Source: Hyphomicrobiales bacterium (GTDB lineage: Bacteria; Pseudomonadota; Alphaproteobacteria; Rhizobiales; Aestuariivirgaceae). Taken from it: a DNA stretch of 25,334 bases. The position numbers were made by a program, and so were the translations under genes. The stretch covers positions 1 to 25,334 of the forward strand of contig JAHFPK010000007.1 in NCBI GenBank assembly GCA_023266715.1, in the 5' to 3' direction. Within the stretch, counting starts at the first letter, position 1, and every line of letters starts with the position of its first letter. This document shows, one piece after another, positions 6,764 through 14,862 of the stretch. The notes under the pieces were generated by a model. That model ran no database searches, had not been told where the DNA came from, and saw only the letters and a program-made list of their open reading frames with translations.

Positions 6764-9127
6764 ATGGGAAAACCGCTCCAGCTCCTGAAGGTCTGGTGCG
6801 CGGCGCTTCTGGCCCTATGGTTGATTGCTGGTGCAGCCGTCGCTTTTGATGAGGCGGTCATCGGGCAAGCGGAGAGGGCAGCTCTGGCCTTCCGTGCTGA
6901 ACTTCAAACCATTGATAATGAACTTGCGCTAGCCACGATCACCGATCAGAGGCTGATTGACCATCGCAACACCCTCGAAGATATTCGCATCAAGGCCCTA
7001 AACCAATCGGGCGATCTTGATGAACCAATCAAGGAGATAGCCGAGCAGGTTGCAAAGCTCGGGCCTCCACCGGACGTGGGGCGGACAGAATCCGTTGAAA
7101 TTGTCGCGCAACGGAAGCTTTTGAACGATGTTCTCAATCGCTTGCAAGGCGCCAAGACCCAGCTGGAGCTTGTGGGCGTTGAAGCTGAACAACAGGCCGG
7201 ACGCGCCTCATCCATTCAACGCAACCAGTTTTTCCAGAAAATATTTGAATCCAGCAAGTCTATTCTGAACCCCTATCTTTGGAGCGATGCGGGTGCCGGA
7301 CTGACGGTGTTCTTGCAGCGTCTTGGTGCCCTGATCGGCAATTGGTGGGATCAGATTCAACTCACTGCAAGCACGTCGTCGTTGCTGCTGTTACCCTTCA
7401 TTGTCGCATTTATCCTTGCCGCGTGGTGGTTCGTTGGCCGTGTTCTGCGCGAGCGATACAAGGCCAGAAGCATCGAGAGCGATTTCCCGGATAATCTGGA
7501 CAGGCTTTGGCGCGTGGTGCGCGCGACACTCGGCACTTTGATTCTCGTAAGTATCCTGTTTGGCGTGATTCTCAGTTACCTGCAAAATGCTGGTTTCGTG
7601 ACAGCGCGTTTCAATCTGGTTCTTGATGGGCTCGCCGCCATCATTACGGGTACATTGGTCAATGGAGTTTTGGCCTTTAGAATTGCGGCGCCAAAGCAAC
7701 CCAATTGGCGGTTACTCGATCTCAATGATGCTGCCGCCTCACGCTTTGCAATTCTTGCCACAATTTGTGCGGCAATGTCGGGCGCATCCGATGCTTTCAG
7801 TAATCTGGCGGATGGCATTTATCTTCCGGTAAGCTACTCAATTGGCCAGTCGGCACTCGCCTCCTGCCTGATGCTGATCCTGCTTGCCTTGCTCCTTTTG
7901 AACATTCGCAATCAGCCCGGCCTAGTGGAGAAGACGCCAAACCAGGCACTTTATTTTCGCTGGAGTGATTTCCTCCTAGCGCCAACCTGGCTGCTTATTT
8001 TCCTCGCCACAATAGCGTTGTTGTTTGGTTACATTGCACTTTCAAATTTCATCGTCTTCAAGCTGTTCGACACGGCTCTTGTAGTAACATTCCTGTTCCT
8101 CATTCATCATCTTGCCGATGCGGCGGTCCATACCAGTTTTGACCCCAATAGCCATTTAGGCAAATTTCTCCGGCGCGTTTCAGGCATGGGTGAACGTGCC
8201 ATTGAAAGGGCAGGGTTGCTGTTTCGGACCTTTGTGGATATTCTTTTGGTCCTCCTAGGGCTTCCCCTACTTTTTCTTTTGTGGACGGTCACCTGGATTG
8301 ATTTTCGCGCCCTCGCCAACAAGGCATTCTTCGGGTTTGATGTTGGCAGTGTTACGGTTTCGCCCTGGTCAATCCTGCTTGTTGCGTTTGTGCTCTTCAG
8401 CGGCATCGCCTTTACCAAGCTTTTCGTACGCTGGCTTAACCGGCGCATCCTGTTGGAAACGCGCATCGACAAGGGCGTTCAGGATTCAGTGCGGAAAGGC
8501 GCCACCTATGCGGGCTATATTATCGCGGCGGGATTTGCGCTTACCACTGCCGGTTTGGAATTTTCCAATCTTGCCATCATTGCCGGTGCGTTGGGTGTTG
8601 GTATTGGTTTCGGCTTGCAGTCCATCGTCAATAACTTTGTGTCAGGACTTATTCTACTGGCGGAACGACCCATACGGGTGGGTGACTGGGTTTCTATTCC
8701 CGCTGGTGAAGGGTTGGTCAAAAAGATAAATGTCCGCGCCACTGAGATCGAAACCTTCGATGGCTGCTCGATCATTGTTCCCAATTCTAACCTGATCACC
8801 GAGCCGGTGAAAAACTGGACCCATAGCGACACCATGGGGCGCTTCACCGTTAACGTGAGCGTTGCCTATGACAGCGATGCGGAGAAGGTGAAGGAGCTCC
8901 TGTTGCAATTGACCAAGGCGCATCCCAATGTTTTGACCTATCCTGAACCGGTGGTGACGCTGCAGAAGTTTGGGACCTACTCGCTTGATTTTGAAATCAA
9001 GGGTACGGTTGGAGACATTTTTTATGGGGTATTCGTGGCCAGCGACGTGCGCTTTGCAATACTAAAGGCGTTTCACGAAAAGGGAATTGTCATTCCTCAG
9101 CCCCCCATTGTGAGTGTAATGCGCTGA
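6764..9127 (+). CDS. Large MscS-family mechanosensitive channel with periplasmic N-terminal domain
   Basis: A 787-residue inner-membrane protein. It has a signal sequence (about 1-28) and a helical periplasmic region (about 29-200, DUF3772-like). About eleven hydrophobic segments follow between residues 205 and 632. The last is the MscS pore helix with Gly/Ala packing (GALGVGIGFGLQSIVNNF, about 608-625), then the beta domain AERPIRVGDWV and a typical MscS C-terminal cytoplasmic part. It would open under membrane tension during hypo-osmotic shock. The size and extra membrane helices resemble MscK/MscM-like or rhizobial DUF3772 channels rather than small MscS. ATG 6764 is 2 bp after the pyrG stop, so it is probably translated from the same message. 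Confidence 0.9.
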   Translation: MGKPLQLLKVWCAALLALWLIAGAAVAFDEAVIGQAERAALAFRAELQTIDNELALATITDQRLIDHRNTLEDIRIKALNQSGDLDEPIKEIAEQVAKLGPPPDVGRTESVEIVAQRKLLNDVLNRLQGAKTQLELVGVEAEQQAGRASSIQRNQFFQKIFESSKSILNPYLWSDAGAGLTVFLQRLGALIGNWWDQIQLTASTSSLLLLPFIVAFILAAWWFVGRVLRERYKARSIESDFPDNLDRLWRVVRATLGTLILVSILFGVILSYLQNAGFVTARFNLVLDGLAAIITGTLVNGVLAFRIAAPKQPNWRLLDLNDAAASRFAILATICAAMSGASDAFSNLADGIYLPVSYSIGQSALASCLMLILLALLLLNIRNQPGLVEKTPNQALYFRWSDFLLAPTWLLIFLATIALLFGYIALSNFIVFKLFDTALVVTFLFLIHHLADAAVHTSFDPNSHLGKFLRRVSGMGERAIERAGLLFRTFVDILLVLLGLPLLFLLWTVTWIDFRALANKAFFGFDVGSVTVSPWSILLVAFVLFSGIAFTKLFVRWLNRRILLETRIDKGVQDSVRKGATYAGYIIAAGFALTTAGLEFSNLAIIAGALGVGIGFGLQSIVNNFVSGLILLAERPIRVGDWVSIPAGEGLVKKINVRATEIETFDGCSIIVPNSNLITEPVKNWTHSDTMGRFTVNVSVAYDSDAEKVKELLLQLTKAHPNVLTYPEPVVTLQKFGTYSLDFEIKGTVGDIFYGVFVASDVRFAILKAFHEKGIVIPQPPIVSVMR

Positions 9128-9232
9128 AGGCGTCCCATTCGGTAACGATGATAAGGGCATGGGCACCTTTCGCCGAATCATAGGAATTGCCTGAAAAATG
9201 AACGTGGTGAAGCATGGTATGTGCCTGTTTCA

Positions 9233-10201
9233 TCAAATCACACCTATCCGTGCCAGATCACTTAACCGTATCAAGCCTGATAGCCTGCCTTGCTCATTTA
9301 GAACGAAAAGAGCTGTAATCTTGTTTGCCTCCATTTCCCGTACAGCAACGGAAATAAGTTCATCCGCTCGGATAACGCGCGGGTTGTGGGTCATGATGTT
9401 TGCTGCCGTATTTTCGAACAGATTCGCGTCAGCGATGTGACGGCGAAGATCGCCATCGGTGATTGCACCAACGAGGCTACCCCCGCCATCTACAACGCCC
9501 AGAATGCCAAGCCCCTTCGTCGTCATTTCCAGAATGGCATCGCGCATGATCACATGCGGATGAACGATCGGCAGCGCCGTCCCTGTATGCATCACGCTTG
9601 CGACGGTGCGAATGCTTGCTCCTAGTTTGCCGCCTGGATGATAAATTCGGAAGTCCACAGGCTTGAATTTTCGCGCGCTCAACAGTGTCACGGCTAAAGC
9701 ATCACAGAGGGCCAGCTGCAATGTGGTGGACGTGGTCGGCGCAAGCCCGTTTGGGCAAGCCTCTTCGGCTTGTGGAATTTTAAGTACAACGCTGACATTG
9801 CGCCCTAGTGTACTGTTCGCGCGCGCTGTAATGGCAATGGAAGGAATTGCAAACCGGCGTGTATGCTCGATAATAGCAGAAAGCTCTTCGCTCTCGCCGG
9901 AATTTGAAATCAGAAACACAATATCGGACGACGTTATGCCACCGAGATCACCGTGGCTCGCTTCGCCGGCATGAATGAATTGAGCAGGTGTGCCTGTCGA
10001 TGAAAGCGTTGCTGCGAACTTGCGCCCGATATGGCCGCTTTTGCCTATGCCAGACACGATTGTGCGACCCTTGATATCCAGTACCATGGTCACAGCCTTG
10101 TTAAATCCATCGGCCAAGTCTGACTCGAAACTCTCAATGAGTTTCGAAAGCCCCGCCTCCTCGATGCGCAGTGCCGATAGTCCTGTCTGCCAATAATGCA
10201 T
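9233..10201 (-). CDS. kdsD: D-arabinose-5-phosphate isomerase (KpsF/KdsD)
   Basis: A 322-residue enzyme converting ribulose 5-phosphate to arabinose 5-phosphate, the first committed step to Kdo. An SIS domain (about 35-170) carries SGIGKSGHIGRK and HAGEASHGDLG; two CBS repeats follow (about 203-322). Lys54, Glu106, Glu147 and His188 sit at a constant offset of five from Lys59, Glu111, Glu152 and His193 of E. coli KdsD as I recall them, so the active site looks intact. ATG 10201 has an AAAGGA site nine bases upstream. It is divergent from kdsB across 140 bp. Whether it is the housekeeping (KdsD) or capsule-linked (KpsF) copy cannot be decided from the sequence. Confidence 0.93.
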   Translation of the reverse strand: MHYWQTGLSALRIEEAGLSKLIESFESDLADGFNKAVTMVLDIKGRTIVSGIGKSGHIGRKFAATLSSTGTPAQFIHAGEASHGDLGGITSSDIVFLISNSGESEELSAIIEHTRRFAIPSIAITARANSTLGRNVSVVLKIPQAEEACPNGLAPTTSTTLQLALCDALAVTLLSARKFKPVDFRIYHPGGKLGASIRTVASVMHTGTALPIVHPHVIMRDAILEMTTKGLGILGVVDGGGSLVGAITDGDLRRHIADANLFENTAANIMTHNPRVIRADELISVAVREMEANKITALFVLNEQGRLSGLIRLSDLARIGVI

Positions 10202-10341
10202 AAATTATGTCCTTTTGTCAGTAGAGAGGATAGCCTTCCATCTGTTTCTATTCCAGCACCAAGAATCTCATCAAAAGCATGGCAGTTGCCTAGTTACTGT
10301 TTCCTGCCTAAATATTATGGGTGTTGATTGGGAAATAAAAA

Positions 10342-10995
10342 ATGCCGCTAGTAATTGTGCCTGCCCGGCTTAAAAGCGCCCGGCTACCGGACAAACCACT
10401 TCAGTATATTGGAAACGATCCGCTGATTGTTCATTGTTGGCGGCGCGCCATGGAAGCAGATGTCGGGCCCGTCTATGTGGCAGCCGACAGCGAGGCCATC
10501 GCTGAGGTAATTGCGAAGGCGGGGGGACAAGCTGTACTGACGGGTGAGGCCCATTGTGGCACGGACCGAACCGCGTTGGCGGCTGAGATAGTTGATCCCG
10601 TGGGTGAGCATCAGACCGTGATCAACCAGCAGGGTGACATGCCTTTCATCAACCCGGCCCATCTGCGGCAATTTGCGGCGGGGCTCAAAAATATTGTCGA
10701 TATGGCAACTGCAGTTTGTGAATTGGGGCTCGTTGAAGTGCGTGGCCAGGATTTCTTCCGGACCATCGTCAAGTCACATATCGGGCTTTACGCTTTTACA
10801 CGGAATGCGCTGCGCAAATTTCACTCCATGCCGCAGAGCGGACGCGAGAAAGACGCTCGTCTGGAGCAATTGCGAGCGGTTGGACAAATGGCGATTGCCT
10901 TCATTGAGCTTGCGCACATGCCACAGGAAGTAAATACACCCGAAGATTTAGAAGCCGCCAATGCGATGATTAAAGCAGCCGGATCACGCCACTGA
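10342..10995 (+). CDS. kdsB: Divergent, shortened CMP-Kdo synthetase homologue (KdsB-like)
   Basis: A 217-residue homologue of 3-deoxy-manno-octulosonate cytidylyltransferase, which makes CMP-Kdo from CTP and Kdo. Recognisable parts are VIVPARLKSARLP (5-17 region), HCGTDR (71-76), QGDMP (97-101), HIGLYAF (146-152), LEQLR (174-178) and VNTPEDLE (197-204). Normal KdsB has about 245-250 residues. The VKVV and YF(S/T)R-containing segment before HIGLYAY is contracted by about 30 residues. RLPGKPL has become RLPDKPL. The second magnesium ligand (Asp235 of E. coli, in VDTPED) is Asn198. Other frames of the region do not restore the missing part, so this is a real in-frame shortening and not a frameshift. 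It may be a degenerate paralogue or have changed specificity. ATG 10342 has a weak GGGA site. Its end overlaps kdsA by 12 bp, convergently. Confidence 0.82.
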   Translation: MPLVIVPARLKSARLPDKPLQYIGNDPLIVHCWRRAMEADVGPVYVAADSEAIAEVIAKAGGQAVLTGEAHCGTDRTALAAEIVDPVGEHQTVINQQGDMPFINPAHLRQFAAGLKNIVDMATAVCELGLVEVRGQDFFRTIVKSHIGLYAFTRNALRKFHSMPQSGREKDARLEQLRAVGQMAIAFIELAHMPQEVNTPEDLEAANAMIKAAGSRH

Positions 10996-11841
10996 GGGCT
11001 TCAGAATGTCCTTGGCCACGGCGTCAATACGTTGCAAGCCAACGATCAGATTTTCTAACTGATCCAGCGGTACCATGTTGGGGCCATCCGATGGCGCTCG
11101 ATCGGGGTCTTCGTGGGTTTCAATGAAGAGACCAGCTACACCTACAGCCACAGCGGCGCGCGCCAAAACAGGCACCATTTTCCTGTCTCCACCAGTACTG
11201 GCACCCAAGCCACCTGGCTGTTGAACCGAGTGAGTGGCATCGAATATGATCGGTGCACCAGTCTCGCGCAGTACCGGCAATCCCCGCATATCAGAAACTA
11301 GCGCATTGTAACCGAATTGTGAGCCACGCTCAGTCACAAGTACCTTCTGATTGCCGGCGTTCACGAGTTTTTCTACAACGTGGCGCATATCCCAAGGTGC
11401 GAGAAACTGGCCCTTTTTCACATTGACGGCCCGTCCGGTGGCCGCGGCGGCCAAAAGCAGATCTGTCTGGCGGCAAAGAAACGCCGGAATCTGAAGCACG
11501 TCTACAGCCTCAGCTATAGCCGCGCATTGCCAACTCTCATGCACATCAGTGAGAATGGCGAGACCGAATTTTGACTTGATCTCCCGAAAAATCGGCAATG
11601 CAGCTTCAAGCCCGATGCCCCGCTTGGCAGTTGCGCTGGTCCGATTGGCCTTGTCGAATGATGTCTTGTAAACAATCCCGACATTGAGCCTTTTGCCTAA
11701 TTCGGCGAGGGCGGCAGCCATGAACAACGCATGTTCGCGGCTCTCCAGTTGGCATGGTCCGGCAATCAGCGCGATCGGCAGGTTATTGCCAAACCGTGCA
11801 GAGCCAATCTCAAGCGTGGATAACGGGAGCATTTTTTTCAT
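10984..11841 (-). CDS. kdsA: 3-deoxy-8-phosphooctulonate synthase (KdsA), metal-dependent type
   Basis: A 285-residue TIM-barrel enzyme that condenses phosphoenolpyruvate with arabinose 5-phosphate to Kdo 8-phosphate. Family motifs are complete: IAGPCQLES, KTSFDKANRTS (59-69), LQIPAFLCRQTDLL, NVKKGQFLAPWDM, FDATHSVQ and SDGPNM. Cys30, His204, Glu241 and Asp252 fall at a constant offset of 19 from the metal ligands of Aquifex KdsA (Cys11, His185, Glu222, Asp233, from memory), so this is the metal-dependent class rather than the E. coli class with Asn at the first position. The start is ATG 11841; a second in-frame ATG at 11832 is possible, and neither has a strong ribosome site. It is convergent with kdsB. 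The copy usually near pyrG/eno in rhizobia is not seen elsewhere in this window. Confidence 0.96.
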   Translation of the reverse strand: MKKMLPLSTLEIGSARFGNNLPIALIAGPCQLESREHALFMAAALAELGKRLNVGIVYKTSFDKANRTSATAKRGIGLEAALPIFREIKSKFGLAILTDVHESWQCAAIAEAVDVLQIPAFLCRQTDLLLAAAATGRAVNVKKGQFLAPWDMRHVVEKLVNAGNQKVLVTERGSQFGYNALVSDMRGLPVLRETGAPIIFDATHSVQQPGGLGASTGGDRKMVPVLARAAVAVGVAGLFIETHEDPDRAPSDGPNMVPLDQLENLIVGLQRIDAVAKDILKPSVA

Positions 11842-11940
11842 TGCCGCTTGCTAGCATTAAGCACGCTCGATGCCAAGCGGGATGCAAAAAATTTCAAACT
11901 GAGACATTATCCAAATTCCGGTTTAGATTGTATTCAGGAA

Positions 11941-12891
11941 TTACCGCTCTATTGAGGGCGAGACATCCAGCTGCGAAGGTTGCTTGGCGGCCAAACTCAC
12001 AGAAATCAGTCCGGCAATCAGGATGAGGCCGAGGCCCGTGATGGTGGTCCAGCGCGGGATTTCGTTGAAAAACAGAAAGCCCCAGAGCGGTGCCCAGAAC
12101 ATGCCGGTGTATTCAAATACGGTGACAAGATTTGCATCGGCCATGCGATAGGCATTGGTAAGAAGCGACATGGCGATGGCGGCAATGGCGCCGCAGATTC
12201 CCATCAAGAAAAAATCATAAGGTTTTGGCCATGACCAAGCGCGGACTAGAAAATCCAAACTTGGATGACCGAGATGGTCAATCCTCATCACTGCAAAAAA
12301 CGCCGCGATGCTCAACGCCCCGATAAGATAAACGGCATTCTGGTAAAAAGCCATGACGGTTGCGGATTCTGATACACCAAGTTTGCGGGCGATAATCATG
12401 GCAAGTGCGTAGGTGGCAGCGCTTACGAGGCTGAATAGGGCGGCAGGATTGAACAGGGCCGTGCCGGGTTGCAAGATGACCAATACACCAATAAAGCCCA
12501 ATGCAATTGCTGCCCAGGATTGGCCCGAAACCTTCTCGCCCAACATGGGGATAGAAAGGATGGTAACGATTATGGGCGCTGCAAAGAAGAGGGCAATGGC
12601 CTCAGCCAGGGGTAGGGCGGGCAAACCCATATAGTAGGTAGTATAGGCGACCAAAAGGATGCCGCCCCGCATGATTAGCGCCCAGAAGAGAGGCGAGCGG
12701 AGTTTTGCAATACCGCATTCCAAGTGCACCAGAATTAAAAGTAGCGGCAGGGAAACGATGCAGCGCAAAGTCATGGCGAGAGTAACCGCATAGTCGTGGC
12801 TGATGGATTTGATAATGGCGTCCTGGGTTGAAAACAACATGACCCCGAAGGTGAGCGAAGCAATGCCAAAAACATTGCGATTGGGACGCAT
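11941..12891 (-). CDS. EamA/DMT-superfamily permease 1
   Basis: A 316-residue inner-membrane transporter with about ten hydrophobic helices and two EamA repeats. The first repeat ends with IPMLGEKVSGQSWAAIALGF and a QPG motif; the second ends with FFNEIPRWTTITGLGLILIAG. I placed the start at ATG 12891, two bases after the stop (12894-12896) of the upstream permease, a normal translational coupling. The frame is open further upstream, but an earlier start would overlap that gene by about 100 bp and add a hydrophilic His/Arg-rich stretch without family character. Substrates of this superfamily range over amino acids, nucleosides and sugar derivatives and are usually exported. The sequence does not say which applies here. 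Confidence 0.9.
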   Translation of the reverse strand: MRPNRNVFGIASLTFGVMLFSTQDAIIKSISHDYAVTLAMTLRCIVSLPLLLILVHLECGIAKLRSPLFWALIMRGGILLVAYTTYYMGLPALPLAEAIALFFAAPIIVTILSIPMLGEKVSGQSWAAIALGFIGVLVILQPGTALFNPAALFSLVSAATYALAMIIARKLGVSESATVMAFYQNAVYLIGALSIAAFFAVMRIDHLGHPSLDFLVRAWSWPKPYDFFLMGICGAIAAIAMSLLTNAYRMADANLVTVFEYTGMFWAPLWGFLFFNEIPRWTTITGLGLILIAGLISVSLAAKQPSQLDVSPSIER

Positions 12892-12893
12892 TG

Positions 12894-13793
12894 TCAGGCT
12901 TCGACCGCAATGGAGATGTGGCGACGTTCGCGATGGAAAATGTAGAGGCCGGAACCGATTATGAGAGTGGCCCCCAGCCACGTCCAAAAATCTGGCCAAT
13001 CACCCCAAACCATAAAACCAAAGAGCGTGGCCCATACCAGAGACGAATAGCTGAAAGGTGCCACAACAGAAGCCGGCGCTAACCGCAAGGCACGAATGAG
13101 GCAGAGATGGCCAAGCGCACCTGCCAGTCCGCTGCCAATCAAGAGCAGCCAATCAAAGGCGGTTGGCCAGGTCCAAAACCATGGAACCATCAGGCTTGTA
13201 ACGAACGCACCCGCTGTTGCGGTGAAGAGCAGAGACGTGAGAGGATCATCGTCTCGCACCATGCGCGTGACGATCTGGTAGTTGGAGTTGAGCAGGGAAG
13301 CTAAAAGAAGGAACAATACACCAACACCAATACCGCCGAAGTCGCTTTGCCAGGGCTGGACAACGATACTGGCTCCGGTGAAACCAACAATGATGCCGGC
13401 CCAGCGGCGGATACCCACTTTTTCGCCAAGGAGTGGAATGGAAAGCAGTGTCACCAAAATGGGACTGAGGAACATGATGGTTGTAGCCGTGGCAAGTGGA
13501 GTTGTGCGAATACCTGCGTTGAAAACACCTGTTGTCGACATCAAAAGTAATGAGCGCAGCGCCTGTTTTCCCGGAACTTTACTTTTTGCAAGCCTGGTAA
13601 AGTCTCGGCCGCATACGAGGGCTGCAATTATGGTGGCGAAGAAAAACCTCCCCCAGGTGACCTGTACCAGCGAGTAGCTTTCGAGCAGATGTTTCATGAT
13701 GGCATCTAGGGTTATAAAGCATAGCATGGTTGCCAGCATCCAGAGGATGCCGCGTTTGCGGTTTTCGTGGGAGTCTGCGGGGGACATGTCCAT
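12894..13793 (-). CDS. EamA/DMT-superfamily permease 2
   Basis: A 299-residue inner-membrane protein with about ten helices in two EamA repeats. It resembles the next gene in the repeat-end motif (IPLLGEKVGIRRWAGIIVGF) and the QPW/QPG position, so the two are old tandem paralogues rather than a recent copy. ATG 13793 lacks a clear ribosome site; ATG 13787 two codons on is an alternative. Its stop is two bases from the start of the following permease, so the pair is one unit. It lies 74 bp after the denD-like gene on the same strand, so it could be read from the rhamnose operon, although a stem-loop lies in that gap. The transported compound is unknown. Confidence 0.9.
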   Translation of the reverse strand: MDMSPADSHENRKRGILWMLATMLCFITLDAIMKHLLESYSLVQVTWGRFFFATIIAALVCGRDFTRLAKSKVPGKQALRSLLLMSTTGVFNAGIRTTPLATATTIMFLSPILVTLLSIPLLGEKVGIRRWAGIIVGFTGASIVVQPWQSDFGGIGVGVLFLLLASLLNSNYQIVTRMVRDDDPLTSLLFTATAGAFVTSLMVPWFWTWPTAFDWLLLIGSGLAGALGHLCLIRALRLAPASVVAPFSYSSLVWATLFGFMVWGDWPDFWTWLGATLIIGSGLYIFHRERRHISIAVEA

Positions 13794-13816
13794 TCTATAG
13801 AGCGCTAGGAAACACT

Positions 13817-13835
13817 ATCCCACTGCGGTTGGGAT
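13817..13835 (-). other. Stem-loop between denD-like gene and permease pair
   Basis: ATCCCA (13817-13822) and TGGGAT (13830-13835) form a perfect 6-bp stem with a 7-nt loop. GCTAG/CTAGC flanks could extend it with a one-sided bulge. It follows the denD-like stop by about 33 nt. No strong U-run follows on the minus strand, so it is only a possible weak terminator or processing site separating the rhamnose genes from the permeases. Confidence 0.3.
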
Positions 13836-13867
13836 GCTAGCAAGGTTGCGTATTTTGCATGTCAAGG

Positions 13868-14848
13868 TCAGCGCTTGCGTGGAGTCAGCTCATCCTCTAT
13901 GTGCACGCGGATAATGTCCTCAAAGCTGCTTTCGGCCCTGAATCCCAAGGCAAGTGCCCGTTGGGGGGCGAAGTTACGGGGCCAGCCGGAGACGATTTTG
14001 GCGATTGTTTCATCGGACTCCCGGCGGATGAGTTTGACGGCGTCTTCGCCGGCGACCTTGCGGAGCGCCTCAATCTGCTCGGCTACCGTGCAGGAGAGGC
14101 CTGGCAGGGTAAGTGTGCGGCGGTTTCCCAGCTTTTCCGTGTTCAATGTCGCTGTCTGAATCAGGAATTGAACAGCCGCACGGGGCGAGACATGCCAATG
14201 GCGCACGGTGTCACTGACGGGGAGTATGGCTTCCTTGCCCGCGAGGGGCTCACGAATGATGTTGGAGAAGAAGCCGGAGGCTGCGAGATTGGGCTTGCCG
14301 GGGCGGACGCAGACGGTTGGCATGCGGAGCGCAACACCATCAAAGAAGCCGCGGCGGGAATAGTCGTTCAGCAGAAGTTCGTCGATGGCTTTCTGAGTGC
14401 CATAGCTGGTGAGGGGAGTGGTAAAAAACTCATCTCCAATGGCCTCAGGGAAGGGTGCGCCAAAGACAGCGATGGAGGAGGTGAATATCACCTTTGGCTT
14501 GTAGCCGTCGCCCACTTTGCGAATGACCTCGAACAGAATGCGCGTGGCATCGAGATTGATGCGGTAACCTTTTTCGAAATCTTTTTCCGCTTCTCCGGAT
14601 ACAATGGCTGCGAGGTGGAAAATCACGTCCGGTTTGATGGCAATAAGCTTCTCCGCTTCGCCTGTGGCTGAAAGATCACCCACAAAGGTTTCAATAGGGA
14701 ATGTTGAAGTTGGCGGTGGCGGAGGAATGATGGCGTCGTAGCGCGTGATGCGGGTTATTTTCTTGTCGCCAAGAATGCCCTCGGCGCAAAGGCGGATGAG
14801 CAGCTTTGCGCCCAGCATGCCGCCAGCACCGATGACCAGGATATGCAA
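13868..14848 (-). CDS. denD: NAD-dependent epimerase/dehydrogenase, DenD-like extended SDR
   Basis: A 326-residue extended short-chain dehydrogenase resembling the D-erythronate dehydrogenase (DenD) group. The nucleotide-binding GAGGMLG has glycines at 7, 10 and 13. The catalytic set is Ser124/125 (TSSIAVFG), Tyr149 and Lys153 (SYGTQKAIDE). RMPTVCVRPG and HWHVSPRAA are typical of this group. The start is TTG 14848, with GGAGG five bases ahead; no suitable ATG is in reach. It follows rhaI by 14 bp, so it is probably in the rhaD-rhaI operon. It might oxidise a rhamnose-derived or related sugar acid, but that is inferred from position. The name DenD is a family label, not proof of erythronate as substrate. 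Confidence 0.85.
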   Translation of the reverse strand: MHILVIGAGGMLGAKLLIRLCAEGILGDKKITRITRYDAIIPPPPPTSTFPIETFVGDLSATGEAEKLIAIKPDVIFHLAAIVSGEAEKDFEKGYRINLDATRILFEVIRKVGDGYKPKVIFTSSIAVFGAPFPEAIGDEFFTTPLTSYGTQKAIDELLLNDYSRRGFFDGVALRMPTVCVRPGKPNLAASGFFSNIIREPLAGKEAILPVSDTVRHWHVSPRAAVQFLIQTATLNTEKLGNRRTLTLPGLSCTVAEQIEALRKVAGEDAVKLIRRESDETIAKIVSGWPRNFAPQRALALGFRAESSFEDIIRVHIEDELTPRKR

Positions 14849-14862
14849 ATGAACCTCCGATA

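Noticed and set aside
9137..9178. ATTCGG...CCGAAT inverted repeat between mscS and kdsD as a terminator.
   Set aside because: The arms are 6 bp with a long loop, and neither side has a T-run, so support is too weak to annotate.
12892..12999. N-terminal extension of the first EamA permease up to 12999.
   Set aside because: It would overlap the upstream permease by about 100 bp and adds a hydrophilic, non-family stretch. ATG 12891 two bases after the upstream stop is the natural start.
13859..14671. A 270-codon plus-strand frame over the denD-like gene.
   Set aside because: The minus-strand frame has intact SDR motifs, while the opposite frame shows no recognisable domain and is an antisense shadow of it.
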